64,000 nucleotides of DNA from Rhodocyclales bacterium GT-UBC (GTDB taxonomy: Bacteria > Pseudomonadota > Gammaproteobacteria > Burkholderiales > Rhodocyclaceae). The DNA lies in assembly GCA_003583745.1 (NCBI GenBank), contig QXPY01000009.1, positions 1-64,000 on the forward strand, given 5' to 3'. Both the position numbers and the translations under genes were made by a program. Each line of letters begins with the position of its first letter. Within the stretch, counting starts at the first letter, position 1. This document shows positions 18,782 through 26,085 of this stretch, piece after piece. The notes under the pieces are model-generated. The model was not told where the DNA came from. It searched no databases and saw nothing but the letters and a program-made list of their open reading frames with translations.

Positions 18782-19476
18782 ATTTCACCCCCGACGGCCC
18801 TTCGGCCATCCCCATGTGGGTCAACGGCCATGCCTTCCTGACCGTGCATGATGCCTTTTTCGATGTCACCAACCCGGTCAGCGGCGAAGTCGTCCGCCGC
18901 GTGCCGCTGTGCGGTGCCGCCGAGGCGGCCGAGGCGGTTGCTGCGGCGCGTGGGGCGCAACCGGCCTGGGCGGAGATGGGCCTGCAGGCGCGTCGCGTCT
19001 GTCTCGCCGGTCTGGCCGAGGCATTGGAGCGCTATGCCGGTCATTTCGCCAAGTTGCTGAGCCAGGAAACCGGTGCTGAGGAAGTGGCGACGACGGCCGA
19101 AGTGGCGGCGGCCATTGCGGCATTGCGCGGTATGGCGGTCGGCGATACTGGCGTTTTCGGGCTGGTGCTCGATGCCGAACGGCCGCTGGCTGCCTTTGCC
19201 GAAGCCATGGCTCCCGCCTTGCTGGCTGGTGCGACGTTGGTCGTCAAGCCGAGTCCGAAGGCGCCGGGGGCGGTCTATGCCCTGTGCGAGCTGTCGGCGC
19301 GGGCCGAATGGCCGGCTGGCGTGCTCAACCTGCTGCAGGGTGACAGCGCTGCGCTCGAGGGCTTGTGTGCCGCCGGGATCGACCGTCTGGTCTATCGCGG
19401 TCACCCTGCGCTGGGCGAACAGGTCGGGAAGCTGGCCGAGGCCGCCGCGGTGACTTTCGTGGCGCAGACGCACTGA
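18778..19476 (+). CDS. half-length aldehyde dehydrogenase-like protein
   Basis: A 232-residue protein similar to the N-terminal part of aldehyde dehydrogenases. Visible are NPVSGEVVRRVPLC near residue 27, a helical AAAEAVAAAR region, the cofactor-binding stretch APALLAGATLVVKPSPKAPG near 141-160, and GVLNLLQGD near 181-189. Normal family members are about 480 residues. This one stops before the catalytic Glu (ELGG) and Cys (GQxC) and lacks PWNFP. No stop or frameshift signs of decay are seen, and the start and stop overlap its neighbours by 4 and 1 nt, so it looks like a deliberate short protein. A role as a non-catalytic NAD-binding partner in the lut operon is only a guess. Confidence 0.75.
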   Translation: MNFTPDGPSAIPMWVNGHAFLTVHDAFFDVTNPVSGEVVRRVPLCGAAEAAEAVAAARGAQPAWAEMGLQARRVCLAGLAEALERYAGHFAKLLSQETGAEEVATTAEVAAAIAALRGMAVGDTGVFGLVLDAERPLAAFAEAMAPALLAGATLVVKPSPKAPGAVYALCELSARAEWPAGVLNLLQGDSAALEGLCAAGIDRLVYRGHPALGEQVGKLAEAAAVTFVAQTH

Positions 19477-20432
19477 TGCACAAGCTCGTTTATCTTGAAA
19501 GGGAGTCGGTTATCGCCGAGGTTCGGCGTCCGGCTTTCGAACATTCTTGGATCGAATATCCGGCGACGCCAGCGGATCAGGTTGCCGAACGTCTGGCCGG
19601 GGCAACCATTGCCATTACCAACAAGGCGCCGATGCCGGCTGCCGTGATCGAGGCCTTGCCCGATCTGAAGATGATTGCCGTCGCCGCCACGGGAACCAAT
19701 ATCGTCGATCTCGACGCCTGTCGGGCACGCGGTATTGTCGTTTCCAATATCCAGGGCTATGCCGAGCACACCGTGCCGGAACACGTGCTGGCGATGATGC
19801 TGGCCTTGTCGCGCAATCTGTTTGCCTGGCGGGAAACCATTCAGGCCGGGCGCTGGCAGCAGTCGGACCAGTTCTGCCTGTTCGATCACCCGATTCGTGA
19901 CCTGCACGGCGCGACGCTTGGCCTGATCGGTAGCGGCAGCCTGGGTAATGGCGTGGCTCGGCTGGCCGAGGCATTCGGCATGCGCGTGCTGCGCGCCGAA
20001 CACAAGGGGGCGGATAAGCTGCGTCCGGGCTACACGCCGTTCGCGACCGTGCTCGCCGAGGCCGACGTCGTCAGCCTGCATTGCCCGCTGAACGAACAGA
20101 CCCGTGGACTGATCGGCGTCGCCGAGCTGCAAGCGATGCGCTGTTCCGCCCTGCTGATCAATACTGCACGCGGTGGCATCGTCGACGAGATGGCGCTGAT
20201 CCAGGCCCTGCGCGAGGGCTGGATTGCCGGCGCCGGCTTCGACGTCATCACCGCCGAACCACCACCGCAAGGACATCCCATGCTTGCTGCCGAATTGCTT
20301 GCTTTGCCCAATTTCCTGCTGACCCCGCATGTCGCCTGGGCCAGCCGTCCCGCCATGCAGACCCTGGCCGACCAGCTGATCGACAATATCGAAGCCTTCG
20401 TCGCCGGCTCTCCACGGAATCGTGTCGCATGA
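19476..20432 (+). CDS. D-2-hydroxyacid dehydrogenase family protein
   Basis: A 318-residue NAD(P)-dependent 2-hydroxyacid dehydrogenase (glycerate/hydroxypyruvate reductase or D-lactate dehydrogenase-like). The nucleotide loop GSGSLG is at 152-157. The catalytic residues are Arg232 (NTARGG), Glu261 (ITAEPP) and His285 (TPHVAW). The start overlaps the previous stop by one base and its stop overlaps lutC by 4 nt. Placed inside a lactate operon, it may interconvert pyruvate and D-lactate or reduce a related oxoacid; the substrate is not readable from sequence. Confidence 0.88.
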   Translation: MHKLVYLERESVIAEVRRPAFEHSWIEYPATPADQVAERLAGATIAITNKAPMPAAVIEALPDLKMIAVAATGTNIVDLDACRARGIVVSNIQGYAEHTVPEHVLAMMLALSRNLFAWRETIQAGRWQQSDQFCLFDHPIRDLHGATLGLIGSGSLGNGVARLAEAFGMRVLRAEHKGADKLRPGYTPFATVLAEADVVSLHCPLNEQTRGLIGVAELQAMRCSALLINTARGGIVDEMALIQALREGWIAGAGFDVITAEPPPQGHPMLAAELLALPNFLLTPHVAWASRPAMQTLADQLIDNIEAFVAGSPRNRVA

Positions 20433-21088
20433 CCGCCCGTGACGAAATTCTCGGCCGGGTTCGCGGCGGTCTGGCCAAGGGCGACTTCGCGACCCGTCGG
20501 GCGCAGGCCGAGGCGTATATCGCGGCGCAACGACGCGGTCCGCAGCCGGTCATGGACGTTTCCCGTCAGGAACTGGCTGCGCGATTCCAGCGCAAGGCGG
20601 AAAGCCTGGCCAGCACGGTGGAAGTGGTCGCCGATGCGGCGGCGGTTCCGGCTGCCGTGGCGGCTTATCTGGCGCGTCAGACGCTGCCGACGACAGCCGT
20701 CTCGACCCATGATGTAGTCGGTCTGGCATGGGCTGGCGCCGGTCTGGAGGTGGTGGCGCGCCCGGCGGTCGATGCCGATCAGGTCGGCATCACCGGCTGT
20801 TTCTGCGCGATTGCCGAGACCGGTACCATCATGCTGCTCTCCTCGCCGGAAACGCCGGCTACGGTCAGTCTGCTGCCCGAAACGCACATTGCCCTGATCA
20901 AGGTCGAACGTATCGTAGCGACGATGGAAGAAGCGTTTGCGCTGGTTCGGACCGAGCGGGGCGAGTTGCCGCGGGCAATCAATTTCATTTCCGGCCCGTC
21001 GCGTACGGGCGATATCGAGCAAACCATCGTACTCGGCGCCCATGGCCCGTGCCGGGTTCACCTGATCATGATCGGAGCCCAGTCGTAG
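20429..21088 (+). CDS. lutC: lactate utilisation protein LutC, 3' end rebuilt by element
   Basis: A 219-residue LUD-domain protein (LutC/YkgG). The conserved motif GPSRTGDIEQT is at residues 189-199. From codon 184 onward the gene consists of the 101-bp repeat that borders the mobile element. The last two residues (Gln-Ser) and the TAG stop come from the element. The displaced native end, near 28660, reads Val-Ala-stop and overlaps the S4 gene start. The protein is therefore almost unchanged and probably functional. It is the last intact gene of the lut operon in this genome. Confidence 0.9.
   Translation: MTARDEILGRVRGGLAKGDFATRRAQAEAYIAAQRRGPQPVMDVSRQELAARFQRKAESLASTVEVVADAAAVPAAVAAYLARQTLPTTAVSTHDVVGLAWAGAGLEVVARPAVDADQVGITGCFCAIAETGTIMLLSSPETPATVSLLPETHIALIKVERIVATMEEAFALVRTERGELPRAINFISGPSRTGDIEQTIVLGAHGPCRVHLIMIGAQS
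20978..21078 (+). repeat. left attachment repeat (attL) inside lutC
   Basis: 101 bp identical, except for one base, to 28559-28659. The repeat begins exactly at codon 184 of lutC and ends two bases into codon 217. It covers the conserved GPSRTGDIE-encoding region. The crossover point lies somewhere inside; the single mismatch at 21019 limits which part came from the element. Confidence 0.93.
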
Positions 21089-21153
21089 CAAGGGTTCCCG
21101 GTTGTTTGATCAACGTTAGTTAATTTGCCCAAGAGGCACTGAAAAGAGCGTTT

Positions 21154-21183
21154 TGTCCATCTGAGTTGGACAGAATTTGGACA
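21154..21183. promoter_or_regulatory. candidate integrase arm-type sites, left end
   Basis: Three copies of a TGGACA core lie close together: TGTCCA (reverse orientation) at 21154-21159, TTGGACA at 21166-21172 and TTGGACA at 21177-21183. The same word occurs twice just inside the other end of the element. Clustered repeats near both attachment sites are typical of lambda-type integrase arm sites. Binding is inferred. Confidence 0.5.
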
Positions 21184-21211
21184 AGGACCAGAGCTTGCCT
21201 CTGGTCCTTGT
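21181..21211. repeat. 13-bp hairpin in element left end
   Basis: ACAAGGACCAGAG (21181-21193) is perfectly complementary to 21199-21211 across a 5-base loop. There is no T-run after it in either direction, so it is not a standard terminator. It may end the lutC transcript weakly, be a structured RNA, or help recombination. Confidence 0.6.
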
Positions 21212-21511
21212 CTGTCTCAAATTATCCCAGCCTGTTCACGTTCTGGTTCATGTCCTGGCCATGATATTTACCTATTGGCAGAGTGACGCCATAGCTTATT
21301 TCTATCGATGTTGGTGGCTTGATAGCCCAGGCTGCTTGTGGGTTCGGGCGAGGTTTTGAAACTTTCGCTTTCTGGGAAAACATGGAAGACCACGTCACGG
21401 CCTGTGGTTAGTTGCGTCCGGACTCACTAGGAGTGGGTTTCGCTATGTAGTTTGAATATAGGGATGTTCCGTTGATGTATATTTCATACTTTATTCAGAT
21501 GGAGTGGTCAC

Positions 21512-21760
21512 GTGAAATACCTCGTATTGCTGGTACTTCCTCTTCTACATGCCTGCATGAGCATTGCCCCGGAGCAGGACGCGGCCCGCATCAACTACCA
21601 GAGCGCCTCCCAGGCAGACCGTGACTACTGCGACTTTGAGGCGCGTAAAGCGGCAGTATCGAGCAATAACCGCAATGACCTGGTGAGAGCACTGGAAGTG
21701 AATGAACAGCGGGCTGCAGTCTTCAACTCTTGTTTGCGTTACCGACAGTCTTCACGCTGA
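21512..21760 (+). CDS. small putative lipoprotein in element
   Basis: An 82-residue protein with a hydrophobic N-terminus ending in LLHAC, which fits a lipobox with Cys15 as the lipidated residue. The remainder is polar and contains two more Cys. GTG 21512 has GGAG eight bases upstream. It is the only rightward gene of the element and converges with the leftward operon. No family is recognised. Surface exclusion or host-envelope change are possible for such cargo but cannot be shown. Confidence 0.6.
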   Translation: MKYLVLLVLPLLHACMSIAPEQDAARINYQSASQADRDYCDFEARKAAVSSNNRNDLVRALEVNEQRAAVFNSCLRYRQSSR

Positions 21761-21776
21761 ACTAACTCAACGCTGG

Positions 21777-21974
21777 CTAGGTAAGTAAGGCTCTTACGCT
21801 AGACAACCACTGAGCCAGCGCCCGCATGTTCGCGCCCCGTGCGCCATGCTTCAATGCATTCTGCCCGACCCGCTTCCGACCTTCCGGCGTCTTCGGGCCG
21901 GTATTGGTGGCAAGCTCCCACTGCTTGACGGCCCGGTTCCGGGCCGCCAGGCGTGCCCTTGCTTCCGGGCTCAT
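21777..21974 (-). CDS. small unknown protein with TPEG..NALKHG motif
   Basis: A 65-residue basic protein. TGPKTPEGRKRVGQNALKHG near residues 25-44 is a motif I know from many short hypothetical proteins of phages and integrated elements, with no assigned function. ATG overlaps the stop of the upstream gene by 4 nt, so the two are co-translated. It is the last gene of the leftward operon. Confidence 0.62.
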   Translation of the reverse strand: MSPEARARLAARNRAVKQWELATNTGPKTPEGRKRVGQNALKHGARGANMRALAQWLSSVRALLT

Positions 21975-22444
21975 TGATCGGCCTCGGGCAGGGCCGGAAC
22001 CCGGTCCTGGTTCATCTGGTGGACGGCGCCCAAGGCTTGGATCAGGACCCGATTCGTAGCGAGGGCCAGCCTTGTATATTCGGCCGCAGCACTTGGGTGT
22101 GGTTCCAGGGCTGCTTTCTCGAACAGCCTCAAGGCTGTCGCCTCCAAGAGCGAAATCTGTCTCGCTAATGTGTCCAGGACTTCAGAGCGAGGCGCGTCCA
22201 CGATGGCCCGATTACGCCTTATCAACTCCTCGAACATGTCGGTAGAGAAGGCGGTCTGCCTACCCTCCAGGATCAAAGCCAGCGTACACCCGGCAGCAAA
22301 ATCAGGGGCAGCGGGCAGGGGCGGGACAGGGGGCTTCTGAGTCCCTGCCGCTCTCTCTGCCGCTGCGCTGCGCAAAGCGGTGTGCAGCGCTTGAATGGTT
22401 TGAGGTGGAACTTCTTCCATGGTCTGGTGAGGTGTTGCTTGCAT
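21971..22444 (-). CDS. unknown protein of the element
   Basis: A 157-residue, Ala-rich, mostly helical protein with a Pro-rich segment near residues 38-48 (KPPVPPLPAAPDF). No family is recognised. It starts 187 bp after the helicase-like gene, across the inverted-repeat region, and overlaps the next small gene by 4 nt. A ribosome-site-like AAGGAGCAAGC stretch precedes ATG 22444. Confidence 0.6.
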   Translation of the reverse strand: MQATPHQTMEEVPPQTIQALHTALRSAAAERAAGTQKPPVPPLPAAPDFAAGCTLALILEGRQTAFSTDMFEELIRRNRAIVDAPRSEVLDTLARQISLLEATALRLFEKAALEPHPSAAAEYTRLALATNRVLIQALGAVHQMNQDRVPALPEADQ

Positions 22445-22513
22445 GCTTGCTCCTTTTTTTTGTTTTTCTAAATGAGAACTGTTCGCATTATATGCCGGGT
22501 CTTTTAGGTGAAT

Positions 22514-22625
22514 CTGCGGGGTTGCAGGGTTGGAGGGCTATTTCCCTATTACCCAAAGATTGGAGATTTTTTATTTATATATGCGTAGTACTGAAAAGTG
22601 CCCCTCCAACCCCTCAACCCCGCAG
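22514..22625. repeat. 24-bp inverted repeat around AT-rich loop, candidate origin
   Basis: The arm at 22514-22537 matches the reverse complement of 22602-22625 at 22 of 24 positions. The 64 bp between them include a strongly AT-rich run (22567-22581). It lies immediately beyond the helicase-like gene in the longest gap of the leftward replication operon. Such structure is expected of a replication origin in satellites, but it could also be a transcript hairpin. The G-rich arms stand out from the AT-rich surroundings. Confidence 0.5.
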
Positions 22626-22630
22626 GCAGG

Positions 22631-23842
22631 CTAGCCAGGAGCAACCATCCATGTAGCGCCCTGCCGGGTTTCACCGACACGCCGCAAGACCAGACCGCCC
22701 ACAATCTTGTCCCGGCGATTCAGCAGGACGCGCCCCACGCTGACGGGGCTGATATCACGTCGCCCTAAGATGGCGTGCAGAGCTTCGAACACTTCGCCAC
22801 GTCCCGATAAGTACAGCGCATAGACCTCACGGGCGGTGAAGCACTCGGCGTGGAAGGTTTCCCCCAACCCCTGGATGAGCATGCGGGCGGCGTCCGTCTC
22901 AGGGTCATCGGCTGCGGCGGCCTCCATGATCGAGTGGGCAGGGTCCCCCATCGGGCCGAAGCCGGCCTCCTCTGCATAGCCCTCAGCCTGCACCCACAGC
23001 ACCACACGGCGGACTAGGCGGTTCCAGTCGGCAAAGCCAGCATCGCCCCGACCCAGGGTCGGGGACCCTGCCGCCTGGTAGGCAGTCACCAACACCAGGA
23101 CTGCGTGGGCAATCGCCAGGCGGCTGGCCAGTGCTGCGTCCACCGGGTCAAAGGTGAAGCTGCGGGCCTGCGGGCACTCGACGCCGGGGTCTATGCGGAC
23201 GCGCAGGAAGCGCCGCCCCAGGTCCAAGTCAAGGCTGGCATTATTGCCGGTGGCACATACCATAATGCGAGCCGCGCCCCGGTGCCATTGGTTAGCCCCG
23301 AGCAGGCGCTCATTGATTTGCCCTTCCGTGATCATGGCTGCGAGTACGGCTGAACGCCAGGTGCCCACGACGTTATCGAAAAGCATGAACGTCTCACCAG
23401 CCACACAAACGGCCACCAGCTTTTTCAAGAGTTCGGCCTCTGCGTTTTGCCCACTGACATAGGGGGTAACACCCGCCCTGCGTCCTTTCATTAATGCCCC
23501 AAGAGCGCCAGCAGCCTTTGTCTTCCCTGAGGCTTGTACAGGCGCATCGAAGAAGACACCCGGGGCGAGTTCCAGCGCAGGGCGGCAAACGGCAGTCATG
23601 ATGGCCGCCAGCATCGCGGCCCGGTCTTCCGGGGTGGCGAAGCGGTAGCCGGACCAAGGTTGCATGGCGGTCTTGATCGCGGCCACGATCTGGCCCCGGT
23701 CTGGATTGTCAGGCAGTGGCGGCAGCGCGTCAGCCTCGAAGTGGGAATAAACCTCGCTCTCCTCGTGAAAGCCAGGGGTGGCGATGATCTCCCCAGAGGC
23801 AGTGACAAAGGGGAGGCGGCATAGTGATTTTAGTGTTTTCAT
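22631..23842 (-). CDS. helicase-like P-loop ATPase of the element
   Basis: A 403-residue protein. DAPVQASGKTKAA near residues 99-111 fits a Walker A loop (xxxxSGKT), and FMLFDNV near 153-159 fits Walker B. VCATGNNASLDLDLGRRFLRVRID resembles sensor and Arg-finger regions of replication ATPases of the SF3/AAA type carried by phages and plasmids. The last 90 residues look like a winged-helix tail. It begins 2 bp after the primase-like gene ends, so the two probably form a replication module. Helicase activity is inferred. Confidence 0.65.
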   Translation of the reverse strand: MKTLKSLCRLPFVTASGEIIATPGFHEESEVYSHFEADALPPLPDNPDRGQIVAAIKTAMQPWSGYRFATPEDRAAMLAAIMTAVCRPALELAPGVFFDAPVQASGKTKAAGALGALMKGRRAGVTPYVSGQNAEAELLKKLVAVCVAGETFMLFDNVVGTWRSAVLAAMITEGQINERLLGANQWHRGAARIMVCATGNNASLDLDLGRRFLRVRIDPGVECPQARSFTFDPVDAALASRLAIAHAVLVLVTAYQAAGSPTLGRGDAGFADWNRLVRRVVLWVQAEGYAEEAGFGPMGDPAHSIMEAAAADDPETDAARMLIQGLGETFHAECFTAREVYALYLSGRGEVFEALHAILGRRDISPVSVGRVLLNRRDKIVGGLVLRRVGETRQGATWMVAPG

Positions 23843-23844
23843 AA

Positions 23845-25308
23845 TTAGTTGACTCCGAGAAGTGCCATAACCATTTCAACCACGTCCCCAGGCAGATCAA
23901 CGGGGATATCCTGGCCCTTGTCGTTGCGAGAGAAGAGGGCGATACGGGATTGGATCGTGTGGGAGAGGGCATGCTTGAACAGTGGGCGTGCTTCCCCGTT
24001 CTCGATGCGAACAGGTATGCCACCCTTTAAGAAGAGGTCAGGTTCATGCCCGAGCCTATCGATGATCTGATCAACAAGCCCAGCCTTGCCCCCTTTCTGA
24101 AGATAGAGGCGGCTAGGTTGGCGCATTAGCCTGAACGTCTTCCCACCGTGGGCGCGGGACGTGAGGATGGGAGAGGAGCCGAACAGGTAGAGCTTCCCGC
24201 AGGTTTTTCCGTTCTGGTAGCCTGGCTCCAGCGGGTCCTTGGTCAAATGCCCATGGAAGCGAGCGCGGTCGTCCAGAATGGCACCGACTGTTACCGTTTC
24301 GCCGCTGTCGAGCTGAACTTCAAAATCCCCCAGCAGGACGCCGCGCTGAGCAGACGCCAGAGTGCGCTCCGCCCTCTCGGTAGCCTGGTCCGTCGACACA
24401 CCAGCCTTCACCAGTCGTTCGACCAATGCCGGCACACGTTCAGACTGCCACAGAGCCTTGATCTTTTCGGCCTCGGGGGCGGCCTTCAGCTTCGCGGCTT
24501 CAAGCATGTCCTCGAAGCGAGCCTGATCAACATCGGTCAGCCCCGGCAGCGCTGCACGGGTATCGAGGAAGCCACCCTCCGAGAGAATGACCGGCTGGCC
24601 GCGCCTCTGTTCGAGCGGGGCTTCACACACTGCACCACCAAAATCGAGGCGGGCGGGCTGGTGCATAGCTTGGTCAAACAGGCAACGCGAGAGCAGGGAC
24701 CCTGCCTTCGAGATTTCAACGCGCCCATGCCCCGCCAGCCACAGGCGCTTGAACAAGACCTCACCGAAGCGCTCAGTGTCGGCCAGGTCCTGAACCAGGA
24801 CGTAGATACGCTGACCGACCAATCCCTGAATCTGGTCCTGGCCGTGATAGATGAGGCTGGAGCCGCTGCACCACCAGATCACACCCGCAGAAGCCAGCCC
24901 CGGCGCCACTTCAAGCAGCGCTTCCCACAGTTGTTCCCGGTCCAGTGGCACCACGCCGGCCGGCGGGTCGTAATCGAGGATAAGCACGCCTGGCTGTCCC
25001 GCAGCCAGAACGAAATCATCCTTGGAGCGAGCCAGGGCACCGTGATGGTTCACTTTCTCAGCTTTGGTGACCAGCGTTCCTTGGAGCGAGCCATTCTTTG
25101 GCAATGAAGCGGAGATTGCCTGGCTAGTGCTGACCTGGCCCAGGACCTGAGCCAGGCCTTGAACGTCAGCGAACGCCAGAACCTCAAAGCTACCGTTGAT
25201 CATCTGGCCGGCGGTACGCTTCTCCAGCCCCGAAGCGGTCAGGCGGTATGTCTTGCCCAGGTGTGCAGGCTGGCGGGAAGTAACCAGCGTCAATTTTCCG
25301 GTGGTCAT
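23845..25308 (-). CDS. AEP-like primase of the element
   Basis: A 487-residue protein. LILDYDPP near residues 109-116 fits the metal-binding DxD motif of archaeo-eukaryotic-type primases, and the following SGSSLIYHG and the basic GHGRVEISKAGSL stretch fit later primase motifs. The C-terminal third may be a helicase-loading or PriCT-like domain. It overlaps the upstream small HTH gene by 4 nt and is followed after 2 bp by the helicase-like gene. Primer synthesis for element replication is inferred. Confidence 0.62.
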   Translation of the reverse strand: MTTGKLTLVTSRQPAHLGKTYRLTASGLEKRTAGQMINGSFEVLAFADVQGLAQVLGQVSTSQAISASLPKNGSLQGTLVTKAEKVNHHGALARSKDDFVLAAGQPGVLILDYDPPAGVVPLDREQLWEALLEVAPGLASAGVIWWCSGSSLIYHGQDQIQGLVGQRIYVLVQDLADTERFGEVLFKRLWLAGHGRVEISKAGSLLSRCLFDQAMHQPARLDFGGAVCEAPLEQRRGQPVILSEGGFLDTRAALPGLTDVDQARFEDMLEAAKLKAAPEAEKIKALWQSERVPALVERLVKAGVSTDQATERAERTLASAQRGVLLGDFEVQLDSGETVTVGAILDDRARFHGHLTKDPLEPGYQNGKTCGKLYLFGSSPILTSRAHGGKTFRLMRQPSRLYLQKGGKAGLVDQIIDRLGHEPDLFLKGGIPVRIENGEARPLFKHALSHTIQSRIALFSRNDKGQDIPVDLPGDVVEMVMALLGVN

Positions 25309-25541
25309 GCCGCGACCTCCAGGATGTAGAGGGCCTGGCGGCGCAACTTGCCGGCACTGTCGGGGTGCCAGCCCATCTTGGTTGTGATGGCGTGGCCGGT
25401 ATTCCTGAGGTCCATGACCCTACCAGCTACGTGCATTACGCCCAGGCCTTCGCGGATGTCGATCGTTGTAAGAGCGCCGTGCTCTTTGAGGGCTTCGAGC
25501 AACAAGGTGCATTGGCGGGTTTTGCTTTGGTTTGGGACCAT
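25305..25541 (-). CDS. small winged-helix protein of the element
   Basis: A 78-residue protein with a predicted helix-turn-helix (LLEALKEHGALTTIDIREG) and a C-terminal beta part. This pattern is common in small regulators on betaproteobacterial islands. I chose ATG 25541 because it follows the stop of the preceding gene by one base; the frame is open 38 codons upstream but that would overlap the preceding gene. It overlaps the primase-like gene by 4 nt. Confidence 0.68.
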   Translation of the reverse strand: MVPNQSKTRQCTLLLEALKEHGALTTIDIREGLGVMHVAGRVMDLRNTGHAITTKMGWHPDSAGKLRRQALYILEVAA

Positions 25542-25542
25542 G

Positions 25543-25740
25543 TCAGTTATCCCCCAGTTGCTTGAGAACGCGATGCAGGTTCCGGACCTGACCCTGGATG
25601 ATCTGGCGCTGCCTGTCTGTCCCAAGGGACTGCAACTCAGCCACAAGGTATGCATGATTCTCTAGGCTGTAGACGGCCTGAATAAGGCTGTCGAGTGCTT
25701 CGAGCCGTTTCAGATGCTCTGCTTTTTCGCGGGCGTTCAT
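25543..25740 (-). CDS. small helical unknown protein
   Basis: A 65-residue protein, charged and probably a coiled coil (REKAEHLKRLEALDSLIQAV). Its ATG overlaps the alpA-like stop by one base, and the next gene starts one base after its stop. No family is recognised. Position suggests an accessory of the replication or regulation module. Confidence 0.6.
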   Translation of the reverse strand: MNAREKAEHLKRLEALDSLIQAVYSLENHAYLVAELQSLGTDRQRQIIQGQVRNLHRVLKQLGDN

Positions 25741-25985
25741 TACTTAGGCCCCTTGTCTGCAGCGATTACGGCTTTGCTCATGATCCAAGCGTCGAGATCA
25801 GCTTCAATCCAGCCCACGGGCGGGTTCTTTCCCGTGCCGAGTTCAATCGGCTTCGGGAAGGTTGGATCATAACTGGGAGATTTCGGGTTGAAGCGGTCGT
25901 AAATCGCCGTACGGCTGAGCGACAGCTTGGTTTCGACCTGGCGGCGGCGCAGGATGGTCAGTGCTGTTTTTAGTTGTTGTGCCAT
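25740..25985 (-). CDS. AlpA-like regulator / excisionase
   Basis: An 81-residue protein with an N-terminal helix-turn-helix (KLSLSRTAIYDRF) followed by FPKPIELG and GWIEADLDAWI. This is the typical AlpA/Cox-like pattern of phage P4 and related islands, where AlpA activates int transcription or acts as excision factor. CAGGAG lies six bases before ATG 25985. It is the first gene of a tight five-gene leftward operon (alpA-like, small helical protein, HTH, primase, helicase). Confidence 0.8.
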   Translation of the reverse strand: MAQQLKTALTILRRRQVETKLSLSRTAIYDRFNPKSPSYDPTFPKPIELGTGKNPPVGWIEADLDAWIMSKAVIAADKGPK

Positions 25986-26085
25986 GTAGGGCTCCTGTTT
26001 ACCCCGGTAACGCTTGGTGCGTATCGGTATGCCTACATGGTCTTGGAAGCTGGAATGGAAAGTGGCCGTCTCTTTCCTTTTTTAG

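Larger units (their letters stand above)
21089..21511. other. intergenic region at left end of element
   Basis: No gene of clear quality is seen here. It holds the candidate integrase arm sites (21154-21183), a 13-bp hairpin (21181-21211) and, near its right end, the ribosome site of the small lipoprotein gene. A 60-codon open frame at 21177-21359 overlaps the hairpin and has no ribosome site, so I do not call it. Confidence 0.6.

Noticed and set aside
21177..21359. 60-codon frame near the left end of the element
   Set aside because: It begins inside the 13-bp hairpin and candidate arm sites, without a ribosome site or family features.
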